Made by a program: the position numbers and the translations under genes. From positions 1 to 46,879 of the forward strand of contig CAYUIG010000027.1 of NCBI GenBank assembly GCA_964444685.1: a stretch of 46,879 nucleotides of DNA. Direction: 5' to 3'. Below are positions 35,774 to 43,379 of this stretch, one piece after another. The stretch comes from CAYUIG01 sp964444685. GTDB taxonomy: Bacteria > Gemmatimonadota > Gemmatimonadetes > Longimicrobiales > RSA9. The notes under the pieces are model-generated. The model did no database searches. It was given only the letters and a program-made list of their open reading frames with translations, and had not been told where the DNA came from. Each line of letters begins with the position of its first letter. Position 1 is the stretch's first letter.

Positions 35774-37621
35774 TCAGAGGCCGCGCCCCGAGCGTGCCAC
35801 CACGCCCCGCTCCTCGTCCTCGGGAACCGGGTCCTCGCCGGGGTTGATGAAGAGGTCCTGGATCAGCCCCTGCTGCTTCTCGTACAGGCGCCGGTAGAGG
35901 CCGCCGACCCGGAGCAGCTCGTCGTGCGTGCCGGACTCCACGATGCGCCCGTCGTCCAGTACCAGGATCCGATCCGCGCTGCGGATGGTCGACAGCCGGT
36001 GCGCGATCACGAACGTGGTGCGCCCCCGCCGGAGCGAGCGAAGGCCGTCGCGGATCAGCGCCTCGCTCTCGCTGTCCAGGCTCGACGTCGCCTCGTCGAG
36101 GATCAGGATGCGCGGGTCCGCGAGGATCGCGCGCGCGATCGCTACGCGCTGACGCTGTCCGCCCGACAGCTTGACGCCGCGCTCGCCGACGATCGTGTCG
36201 TAGCCCTTCTCGAAGCGGTCGACGAATTCGTCGCAGTGTGCTATGCGACCCGCCGCACGCACCTCCTCCTCGCTCGCTTCCGGCCGCGCGTACGTGATGT
36301 TCTCCCGGATCGTACCATCGAACAGGAAGTTGTCCTGGAGCACCACGCCGAGCTGGCGGCGGTAGTCCGACATGCGGAGCTGGGCGAGGTCCCGGCCATC
36401 CACGAGAATGCGGCCGGCCGTCGGCTGGTAGAATCCCATCACCAGTCCGATCAGCGTGCTCTTTCCCGCACCGCTCGGCCCCACGAGCGCGGTCGTGGTC
36501 CCGGCCGGTGCGGAGAACGAGACGTCGCGCAGCACCGGCGAGTCCGCTTCGTACTCGAAGCGGACGTTCTCGAACACGACGGCGCCATCGACTTCCCCCA
36601 GCGGGGCGCGCTCGTCTTCGTCCGCATCCTCACGCACCATCTGGCGCACTTCGCGCAGGCGGTCGAGCCCCGCGAAGGCCTCCGAGAGCTGCGTGCTGAT
36701 CGACGCGATCTGCACCAGCGGCGCGACCATCAGGCCGATGAAGAAGATGTACATGACGAGGTCGCCGAGCGTCATCTGCGCGTCGAGGATGGCGTTGCCG
36801 CCGACGACCATGATGAGAACGCCGATAAATCCGACGATCACCGATGAACCGGCGTGCACGGCCGACGTGCCGGTGATCGTCGCCGCGATGTTGCGGAACA
36901 GTCGGTCCACGCCCGCGCCGAAGATTCCCGACTCCCGCTCTTCCGCGACGTACACCTTCACGAGCCGCACACCGCCCAGCGATTCGCCCAGCCGGCCGGT
37001 CACCTCCTCCGTGATCTTCCAGCGCTCGCGGAAGATCGGACGCAGTCTGCGGAATGCGAACGCCATCCCGCCGCCGAAGACCAATAGCAGCACGACCGCA
37101 CCCGCGGTGAGCCGCCAGTTCAGCCACATCAGCACGCCGAGCGCGATGGTCGCCGTGAAGAAGCCGCCGATGAGCTGGATGATGCCGGTGCCGATGAGGT
37201 TCCGGATTCCTTCGGGGTCGTTCATCACGCGCGAGATCATGGAGCCGCTCTTCGTCGCATCGAAGCGGGCGACGGGGAGGTGCAGAATGTGACGCTGGAT
37301 CTCGACGCGCATGTCGGCAATGGCGCGTTGCGCGGCCACGCTCACGACACGCGCGAGCCCGAACGTAGCCGCGGCCTGGATCAGCGTGGCAACCAGCGTC
37401 GCGCCGGCCAGCGGCAGCAGAAGGTCCGCGCGCGACTGCGCGAGTACGGTGTCGATCAGGTACTTCGAGCTGGCGGGGAGTACGAAGCCGGCGAGTCGGC
37501 TGATGACCATGAGGCCGAGCCCGATGAGCAGCGGCCGGCGGTGTGCGACGACGAGTTCCCACGCCTCACCTTTGACGTCGCGCAGCCGAACGCGCTTCTT
37601 CGCGGGCTTCTCGTCGCTCAC
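35774..37621 (-). CDS. ABC exporter, fused permease and ATPase (MsbA-like)
   Basis: 615 residues. The first about 330 form a six-helix type IV transmembrane domain (VLPASSKYLIDTVL in helix 1/2). The ATPase has Walker A GPSGAGKS around 381-388 (Lys387), Q-loop VVLQDNFLF, signature LSGGQRQR, Walker B ILILDEATSSLD and H-loop IAHRLST. It works as a homodimeric exporter of lipids, peptides or drugs; the substrate cannot be read. The ATG at 37621 overlaps the terC stop by 4 bases, so the two genes form an operon. The C-terminus ends in an unusual acidic-then-basic tail. Confidence 0.94.
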   Translation of the reverse strand: MSDEKPAKKRVRLRDVKGEAWELVVAHRRPLLIGLGLMVISRLAGFVLPASSKYLIDTVLAQSRADLLLPLAGATLVATLIQAAATFGLARVVSVAAQRAIADMRVEIQRHILHLPVARFDATKSGSMISRVMNDPEGIRNLIGTGIIQLIGGFFTATIALGVLMWLNWRLTAGAVVLLLVFGGGMAFAFRRLRPIFRERWKITEEVTGRLGESLGGVRLVKVYVAEERESGIFGAGVDRLFRNIAATITGTSAVHAGSSVIVGFIGVLIMVVGGNAILDAQMTLGDLVMYIFFIGLMVAPLVQIASISTQLSEAFAGLDRLREVRQMVREDADEDERAPLGEVDGAVVFENVRFEYEADSPVLRDVSFSAPAGTTTALVGPSGAGKSTLIGLVMGFYQPTAGRILVDGRDLAQLRMSDYRRQLGVVLQDNFLFDGTIRENITYARPEASEEEVRAAGRIAHCDEFVDRFEKGYDTIVGERGVKLSGGQRQRVAIARAILADPRILILDEATSSLDSESEALIRDGLRSLRRGRTTFVIAHRLSTIRSADRILVLDDGRIVESGTHDELLRVGGLYRRLYEKQQGLIQDLFINPGEDPVPEDEERGVVARSGRGL

Positions 37622-38373
37622 CGGATGGTCACTTCCTCGGGCACGTATGGCCGGTTCAGTTTCACCGGCTCACGCACCTTCCGCACGCGCAGGTTCAGCA
37701 TCTCGACGAACACGGAGAATCCCATGGCAAAGTAGATGTAACCCTTCGATATGTGCTGGTCGAGCCCCTCCGCGATCAGCGTGACGCCGATGAGCAGAAG
37801 GAAGCTGAGCGCCAGCATCTTCACGGTCGGGTGCCGCTGCACGAATTCACCGATCGGCCGCGCCGCGACCATCATGAACAGCACAGCGATCACGACCGCG
37901 GCGACCATCACCTCGATGTGTTCGGCCATGCCCACGGCCGTGATCACCGAGTCCAGCGAGAACACGACGTCGAGCGCCATGATCTGGAGGATCACCGCGC
38001 CGAAACTCGACGCCTGCTTCTTCACGTGACCCTCGCCGCTGCCCTCGAGGTTGTCGTGCACCTCGAACGTGGCCTTCGCCACGAGGAACAGCCCGCCACC
38101 CAGCAGAATCAGGTCGCGCCCCGAGATCTCCTGCTCCAGCACCGTGAACAGCGGGGCGGTCAGCCCGATCACCCACGTGATCGTGAGCAGCAGCAGGATG
38201 CGCATGACCATGGCCGCGGCCAGACCTACGAAGCGCGCGCGCGCCTGCTGGTTCTCCGGCAGCTTCCCCGAGAGGATCGAGATGAAGACGATGTTGTCGA
38301 TGCCGAGGACGATTTCGAGCGCGGTCAGCGTCGCGAGCGCGATCCACGCCTGCGGATCCGACAGCCATTCCAT
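37618..38373 (-). CDS. terC: TerC family integral membrane protein
   Basis: 251 residues with seven or so membrane segments. The TerC hallmarks are LEIVLGIDNIVFIS at about 19-32, with the Asp-Asn pair in the membrane, and a repeat of the same pattern in IMALDVVFSLDSVITAVGM. TerC proteins export metal ions such as manganese, loading exoenzymes or avoiding toxicity; tellurite resistance is the original phenotype. The downstream ABC exporter is coupled by a 4-base overlap. No riboswitch of the yybP type could be recognised upstream. Confidence 0.92.
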   Translation of the reverse strand: MEWLSDPQAWIALATLTALEIVLGIDNIVFISILSGKLPENQQARARFVGLAAAMVMRILLLLTITWVIGLTAPLFTVLEQEISGRDLILLGGGLFLVAKATFEVHDNLEGSGEGHVKKQASSFGAVILQIMALDVVFSLDSVITAVGMAEHIEVMVAAVVIAVLFMMVAARPIGEFVQRHPTVKMLALSFLLLIGVTLIAEGLDQHISKGYIYFAMGFSVFVEMLNLRVRKVREPVKLNRPYVPEEVTIR

Positions 38374-38535
38374 TGGGTGCCTTCCGGGATGCGCGGCCGG
38401 TGAACGGCCGTGTGCGGGTTCAGCGGCGGGTTACGTCGTCAAGTCTCCAGCGGACGGCCCGGTTCCGCACGAGCCGGCGGGTCGGGGGGCCGCAGGCACC
38501 CGCGGCCGCCCCGCTACCGCCCGGAACGCAGGCGC

Positions 38536-38973
38536 TCAGGCGCGCTCGATGGAGTAGGCGATCCGCCAGGTCGTCATGTTCTCCGGGTCGTCCGGGCGCG
38601 GCGGCTCCGCGTCATCGTCACCCGGCCCGTAGCGGCCGAGCCAGGAGCCCGGCGAGCCCTCGAAGTTGCGCTCGTAATGGTCGAGCTGGTCGTTCGCGCT
38701 CAGCGTGTCGACCTCCTCGCCCATCAGCTCCACCGTGAGCCGCTCGCTGACCTCGCCTTCGAACAGCACCCGATCGAGGTTCAGCTTGTTCCAGGCCGGA
38801 TGGTCCGAGATCTCGTAGTGGCCCTCCGACGGCATCCGCGTTTCCTGCACCTGCGTACCACCATCCGTGGTTACGCGCGCGCGGAAGCGGAACTCGCCCC
38901 GCTCCTTGTAGAACGGCTCGAGCTTGTCGAGGATTTGCACCCAGTGAAGCCGCACTTTGATCCGCTCAGACAT
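38536..38973 (-). CDS. Unknown 145-residue soluble beta-rich protein
   Basis: Starts at ATG 38973 after GAGGAG; a GTG six bases earlier is possible. The product is acidic, with no signal peptide. Strong alternation (KVRLHWVQILDKLE, RFRARVTTDG, VSERLTVELMGEEVDTL) suggests a beta-sandwich, and the motif PGSWLGRYGPGDD near 110-121 is distinctive. I do not recognise a family. It is isolated: upstream of it and divergent lies a histidine kinase gene, and the next minus gene is terC, 162 bases on. A C2-like fold is one possibility but not supported beyond strand pattern. Confidence 0.6.
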   Translation of the reverse strand: MSERIKVRLHWVQILDKLEPFYKERGEFRFRARVTTDGGTQVQETRMPSEGHYEISDHPAWNKLNLDRVLFEGEVSERLTVELMGEEVDTLSANDQLDHYERNFEGSPGSWLGRYGPGDDDAEPPRPDDPENMTTWRIAYSIERA

Positions 38974-39217
38974 GGCCACTCCTCGATGGCATCCGCCCAG
39001 CTGGAGACCGGACGGAACGATTGGGCTTCGGCACCCACGGTTCGATGGCGGGATTTTATGGGCGGGTGCTGCGGCTGTCCAGTGAGGCCGTCCGCAGGGG
39101 TTGTAGCCGCGGCCGCCTCGCCGTATTCTACCGTGTGGCGATTTCCGTCACCCCCAGCCCCATCGCGTCGTGGCTGCATCGCATCCGGTACCGACCCGTG
39201 CGCGGCTCGGGCTCCAG

Positions 39218-40690
39218 ATGATCGACAGCGGTACGCCCGGCGAGGGCCTCGAGGTCCGGCTCGACTGGTTCCGGATCCTGAAGCTGCATCCCGACGGTGT
39301 CGTGATCCTCGATCCCGCCGGCCGCTGCCGCTTCGCGAACCACGCGGCACTCCGCATTCTCGGCGTGCGGCGCGAGGAGCTCCAGCGCCGCGGTCTCGAT
39401 CACGACGGCTGGAAGCTGCGCGGCGTCGACGGCCGTCCGCTCGGTCCCGGCAGCGCGCCGCACTCCGTCGCACTGCGCTGGCACCGGCCCGTTCTCGGCG
39501 CCGAGGTGCAGGTCGACCGACCCGATGGCCGCTCCGTCGTGCTCGCCATCAATGCCGCGCCGCTGCCCGCAGGCGAGGGCGGTGCCATCGTTTCCTTCCG
39601 CGACATCACGGACCGTCACCGGCTGCACCGGCGCCAGCGGGTGCTGCTCGAGGCGGGCGCCGCGCTCGATGGCCCGCTCGACCTCGATGAAACGCTGGCA
39701 CGGGTGGCGCGCGCGGCCGTGCCCGCATTCGCGGACTTCTGCACCGTGGAGCTGATCGAGCCGAGCGGCGACGTCCGGCGCGTCTCCAGCTCGGCCAGCG
39801 ACCCGCGCTTCGACGATGCGGCGTCGGTCGTGTCCGCACCGCTGCTCGTTCGTGGCCGGCGCATTGGCGCCATCGTGTTCGGGCTCGCCGACTCGCGCCG
39901 CACCTACGATGCGGACGACCAGCGTCTTGCCGAGGAACTTGCGCGCCGCGCCGCGCTCGCGATCGAGAACGCGCGACTCTACGAGCGCGCCGAAACGTCC
40001 AGCCGCGCGAAGTCGGACTTCATCGGCGTGATGTCGCACGAGCTGCGCACGCCGCTCACCACGATTCTCGGGTACGCCGACCTGCTGGGTTCCGGCGTGA
40101 CGGGCCCGCTCTCCGAGCCGCAGCGCTCGCAACTCGAGCGCATCAAGGTCAGTGCGTGGCAGCTGACACGCATCGTCGACGAAGTGCTCACGTTCTCGCG
40201 CATCGAGGCCGGCCACGAGAAGGTGACACATACACGCATCGATCCGGCGGACATCGTGACGCGTGCGGCGGCCATGATGGAGCCGAACGCAGCGGAGCAC
40301 GGCCTCGTGCTGCGCACCGACATCCACACCATCGGCGTGCGGCTCGGCGATGCGCAGAAGCTGCGGCAGATCGTCCTGAACCTGCTGTCGAACGCGATCA
40401 AGTTCACGCCCGAGGGTGCCATCACGGTGCGGCTCACCGCGGACGAAGGCAGCCTGTACTGCGATGTGGCCGACACCGGCATCGGCATTCCCGAGGCGTT
40501 CCACAACCAGGTCTTCGAGGCGTTCTGGCAGGTGGAGCAGGGCACCACGCGCGCGCACGGCGGCACCGGCCTGGGCCTCACGGTGAGCCGGCGCCTCGCC
40601 CGCCTGCTCGGCGGTGACCTCACCATGGAGAGCCGGCCGGCGGAAGGCAGCGTATTCCGGTTGCGCATCCCCGCGCCCCGCATCGACTGA
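39218..40690 (+). CDS. Sensor histidine kinase, PAS-GAF-HisKA-HATPase
   Basis: 490 residues from ATG 39218 (a GTG at 39170 would add 16). A PAS domain (about 10-135) begins DWFRILKLHPDGVVILDPAGRCRF; a GAF-like domain follows at about 140-255 (FCTVELIEPSG, then ELARRAALAIENARLYERAE). His274 in MSHELRTPL is the phosphoacceptor; N-box NLLSNAIKF, DTGIGIP and GGTGLGLTV mark the ATPase. No membrane helix, so cytoplasmic. It is closely similar in its kinase core to the first kinase of the tandem pair at 29 kb, pointing to duplication. No adjacent regulator. It ends 67 bases before the SCO1 gene. Confidence 0.92.
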   Translation: MIDSGTPGEGLEVRLDWFRILKLHPDGVVILDPAGRCRFANHAALRILGVRREELQRRGLDHDGWKLRGVDGRPLGPGSAPHSVALRWHRPVLGAEVQVDRPDGRSVVLAINAAPLPAGEGGAIVSFRDITDRHRLHRRQRVLLEAGAALDGPLDLDETLARVARAAVPAFADFCTVELIEPSGDVRRVSSSASDPRFDDAASVVSAPLLVRGRRIGAIVFGLADSRRTYDADDQRLAEELARRAALAIENARLYERAETSSRAKSDFIGVMSHELRTPLTTILGYADLLGSGVTGPLSEPQRSQLERIKVSAWQLTRIVDEVLTFSRIEAGHEKVTHTRIDPADIVTRAAAMMEPNAAEHGLVLRTDIHTIGVRLGDAQKLRQIVLNLLSNAIKFTPEGAITVRLTADEGSLYCDVADTGIGIPEAFHNQVFEAFWQVEQGTTRAHGGTGLGLTVSRRLARLLGGDLTMESRPAEGSVFRLRIPAPRID

Positions 40691-40715
40691 CAGGGACGGC
40701 GATTTTCGTTAGATT
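40687..40715 (+). promoter_or_regulatory. Promoter of the SCO1-CtaG unit
   Basis: CTGACA (40687-40692; five of six against TTGACA) and TAGATT (40710-40715; four of six) are separated by exactly 17 bases. It overlaps the stop of the histidine kinase gene (40688-40690) and lies 42 bases before the SCO1 ATG. This is the best promoter seen in the window. Confidence 0.55.
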
Positions 40716-40747
40716 CTCCGCGCGGCCGACCGTCGGCCGCGGAGAAT
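40713..40747 (+). promoter_or_regulatory. Large palindrome in the SCO1 leader
   Basis: The arms 40713-40730 and 40732-40747 pair as a 16-bp stem with one 2-base bulge around a single base. The central 9+1+9 palindrome GCGGCCGAC-C-GTCGGCCGC overlaps the expected transcription start of the promoter above. It could be a repressor operator or an RNA hairpin whose 3' arm includes the only GGAG (40741-40744) before the ATG. Confidence 0.65.
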
Positions 40748-40757
40748 TGAAAATGCG

Positions 40758-41357
40758 ATGCGAACCGTCCTGATCCTTTCGCTGCTCGCCTTCGCGGGCT
40801 GCGCGGCGGCCGATGCCGAGCCGCGGCCCGGCGAATGGCGCGGCGTTGCGCTCGAAACACCCATCGAGCGGCCCGATTTCCGTCTGACTTCCGCCGACGG
40901 CTCCACCTTCGATTTCCGGCGCGACACGGAAGGGAAACTCGCGCTGCTCTTCTTCGGCTACACGAACTGCCCGGACGTCTGCCCGGTGCACATGTCGAAT
41001 CTCGCGACCGTCCTGCGGCAGTTCCCGCGCGACGTGCGCGACCGCGTCGCCGTCGTATTCGTGAGCACGGATCCCGCGCGCGATACGCCGGAACGCATCC
41101 GCGAATGGCTGCACGCGATCGATCCCTCGTTCATCGGGCTCACCGGTCCGATCGATGAGGTCAACGCGATCCAGCAGGGGATGGGCCTCGCGCCCGCGCA
41201 GGCGGGACCCGAGATCGCGGAAGGACAGTACGCCGTCGGTCACGCCGCGCAGATCCTCGCGTTCCAGCCGGACGGCCCCGCGCGCTTCGCCTACCCCTTC
41301 GGCACACGCCAGGCCGACTGGCTCGCCGATCTGCCACGGCTGCTGGAGTCGCCGTGA
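40758..41357 (+). CDS. SCO1/SenC family copper chaperone lipoprotein
   Basis: 199 residues with a lipoprotein signal (lipobox FAGC, Cys15). The thioredoxin-like domain has the copper-binding pair in TNCPDVCP (Cys71 and Cys75) and the third ligand His162 in YAVGHAAQILAF. It loads or reduces the CuA site of cytochrome c oxidase on the outside of the inner membrane. The start codon of the next gene, ctaG, overlaps its stop, consistent with a copper assembly unit. The Shine-Dalgarno GGAG lies a rather long 13 bases upstream, within a hairpin arm. Confidence 0.94.
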   Translation: MRTVLILSLLAFAGCAAADAEPRPGEWRGVALETPIERPDFRLTSADGSTFDFRRDTEGKLALLFFGYTNCPDVCPVHMSNLATVLRQFPRDVRDRVAVVFVSTDPARDTPERIREWLHAIDPSFIGLTGPIDEVNAIQQGMGLAPAQAGPEIAEGQYAVGHAAQILAFQPDGPARFAYPFGTRQADWLADLPRLLESP

Positions 41358-42172
41358 ACGTGCAGTGGTGGTGCGCCGCGACCGGCGGCGCATGGAGCTG
41401 GTCATGGCGCGCGTATCCCGGCGTTTGGATCTTCGTCGCCTTCCTCGTCGCGGCTGCACTTCACATCCGTCATCATTCGGAATCGTCCGAACGAAAGTAC
41501 GGCGCACTGCTCGCCATCGGGCTGCTGTGCATCTGGACGGCGCTCGACTGGCCCGTCGGTGCACTCGGCGCCGGATACCTCGCGAGCGCGCACATGCTCC
41601 AGTTCCTGCTGCTCGCGATGATCGCGCCGCCGCTCATCCTGCTCGGACTGCCGGCATCCGGCGTACGCTTGCTGCCCGTACCGCGCGCACTGCGTACCGT
41701 CCTCCGCGCGGTGTCGCATCCGATCGCCGCGATCCTCCTGTTCCAGGCCTCGGTCGCGGTCACGCACCTGCCGGTCGCGACCGACACGCTGATGAAGAGC
41801 CAGCTCGGTTCGTTCTTCATCGATTCCGTCTGGCTCGGCGGCGGGCTGCTGTTCTGGTGGCCGATCGTCGGGCCCGTACAGGCACGCCGCCCGCTCACCG
41901 AGCCGGTCGGCATCGTGTACCTGCTCGCCGGGCTCATCCTGATGACGGCGCCGGGCGCGATGATCACGTTCGCCGATCTGCCGATGTACGCGCTCTACGA
42001 GCTGGCACCGCGCGCAACCAGCCTCGCGCCGCTGGAGGATCAGCGGCTCGCGGGACTGATGATGAAGGTCGGCGGCGGCGCCGTGACGTGGGTGGCGGTC
42101 AGCATTCTCTTCTTCCGCTGGCAGCGCGACGAAGAGCGCATCCTGCAGGCCGACCTTCGCGCTTCCGCCTGA
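41354..42172 (+). CDS. ctaG: Cytochrome c oxidase assembly factor CtaG (caa3 type)
   Basis: 272 residues with about seven membrane segments, beginning with GTG 41354 in a 4-base overlap with the SCO1 stop. The Caa3_CtaG family is shown by LHIRHH in the first loop, WPVGALGAGYLASAHMLQFLLLAMIAPPLILLG-like central segments (about 72-104), THLP, and LLAGLILMTAPGAMI. It helps copper insertion into caa3-type oxidase. The oxidase subunits are not in the window. The CoA-transferase gene follows after 4 bases. Confidence 0.9.
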   Translation: MNVQWWCAATGGAWSWSWRAYPGVWIFVAFLVAAALHIRHHSESSERKYGALLAIGLLCIWTALDWPVGALGAGYLASAHMLQFLLLAMIAPPLILLGLPASGVRLLPVPRALRTVLRAVSHPIAAILLFQASVAVTHLPVATDTLMKSQLGSFFIDSVWLGGGLLFWWPIVGPVQARRPLTEPVGIVYLLAGLILMTAPGAMITFADLPMYALYELAPRATSLAPLEDQRLAGLMMKVGGGAVTWVAVSILFFRWQRDEERILQADLRASA

Positions 42173-42176
42173 ACGG

Positions 42177-43379
42177 ATGCCGGCCGGCTTCGCGCCGCTC
42201 TCCGGCGTCCGCGTGCTCGACTTCTCCCAGAACCTCGCCGGACCCTACTGCGCGCAGACGCTCGCGGATCTGGGCGCGGACGTGCTCAAGGTCGAGCCGC
42301 CCGGAGGCGACCCGGCGCGTTCATGGGGACCGCCCTTCCTCGACGGCGCGGCGACGATCTTCCTCTCCGCGAATCGCGGCAAGCGCGGCATCGTGCTCGA
42401 CCTCAAGCATCCCGACGGCCTCGCCGCCGCACGACGCCTCGCCGCGAATGCGGACATCGTGGTCGAATCGTTCCGCAGCGGCGTCGCCGATCGGCTCGGC
42501 ATCGGCTACGATGCGTTGAAGCGGGACGAGCTCATCTACGTCTCCATTACCGCGTACGGTGACGAAGGTCCGCTGCACGAGCTGTCGGGCTTCGATCCGC
42601 TCATGCAGGCGCACGGCGGCCTCATGTCCGTGACCGGCTGGCCGGGGCGGCCCGCGCGCGTCGGTGCATCCGTGATCGATGTGGGCACGGGCATGTGGGC
42701 CGCACTCGCCGTGATCGCCGCACTGCGCGAGCGCGATCGCACCGGCCGCGGCCGCCGCATCGTCTCTTCGCTGTACGAGACCGCGCTGACATGGACGTCG
42801 TACCACATCTCCGCGTGGGCGGTGTCGGGGGACGTGCCCGGACCGTACGGAACCACGTTCTCCGCCATCTGCCCGTACGGTTCATTCCCGACGAGTGAGG
42901 ATCGGCCCGTGATGATCGCCGCAGCGAACGACGGGCTCTTCCGCCGCTTGTGCGCTGCGCTCGATCTGGATGGTCTCGTCGATGATGTCCGGTTCCGTAC
43001 GAACCCGGATCGCGTTGCACACCGCGCGGAGCTGGAACCGATCATCGAGGATGCGACGCGTCGCCGCACGCTCGATGAGCTGATCGGCCTGCTGCGCACC
43101 GCCGGCGTCCCGTGCGCGCCGATCGCGACGATCGACGAAGTCGCACAGGCACCGCAGACGGTCGCATCCGGTATCCTGGAGCAGGCCGGCGGGCTGCTCA
43201 CGACGCGGCTGCCATTGAAATGGGATGGCGTTCGCACCAGCATGAGCCGGCCGCCTGCAGCTTTGGGCGAACACACACGCGCCGCGCTGCGCGAGGCGGG
43301 CTACAGCGACGCCGAAGTCGATGCGCTGCTCGCCTCCGGCGCGGCGGCCGATGGAACGGAACGGGGAAGGGACGGATGA
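42177..43379 (+). CDS. CaiB/BaiF family III CoA-transferase
   Basis: 400 residues. Family III CoA-transferase pattern: GVRVLDFSQNLAGPYCAQTLADLGADVLKVE at 10-40, with motifs NRGKRGIVLDLK and ESFRSGVADRLGIGYD, and the catalytic Asp168 in VIDVGTGMWAA. It exchanges CoA between an acyl-CoA and a carboxylic acid in the cytoplasm; the acid cannot be told. It follows ctaG after 4 bases and overlaps the next ATG by 4, so it appears to be in the same transcript as SCO1-CtaG, although no functional link is evident. Confidence 0.93.
   Translation: MPAGFAPLSGVRVLDFSQNLAGPYCAQTLADLGADVLKVEPPGGDPARSWGPPFLDGAATIFLSANRGKRGIVLDLKHPDGLAAARRLAANADIVVESFRSGVADRLGIGYDALKRDELIYVSITAYGDEGPLHELSGFDPLMQAHGGLMSVTGWPGRPARVGASVIDVGTGMWAALAVIAALRERDRTGRGRRIVSSLYETALTWTSYHISAWAVSGDVPGPYGTTFSAICPYGSFPTSEDRPVMIAAANDGLFRRLCAALDLDGLVDDVRFRTNPDRVAHRAELEPIIEDATRRRTLDELIGLLRTAGVPCAPIATIDEVAQAPQTVASGILEQAGGLLTTRLPLKWDGVRTSMSRPPAALGEHTRAALREAGYSDAEVDALLASGAAADGTERGRDG

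Noticed and set aside
38374..38535. yybP-ykoY manganese riboswitch before terC
   Set aside because: The family's conserved core could not be found in the leader by eye.
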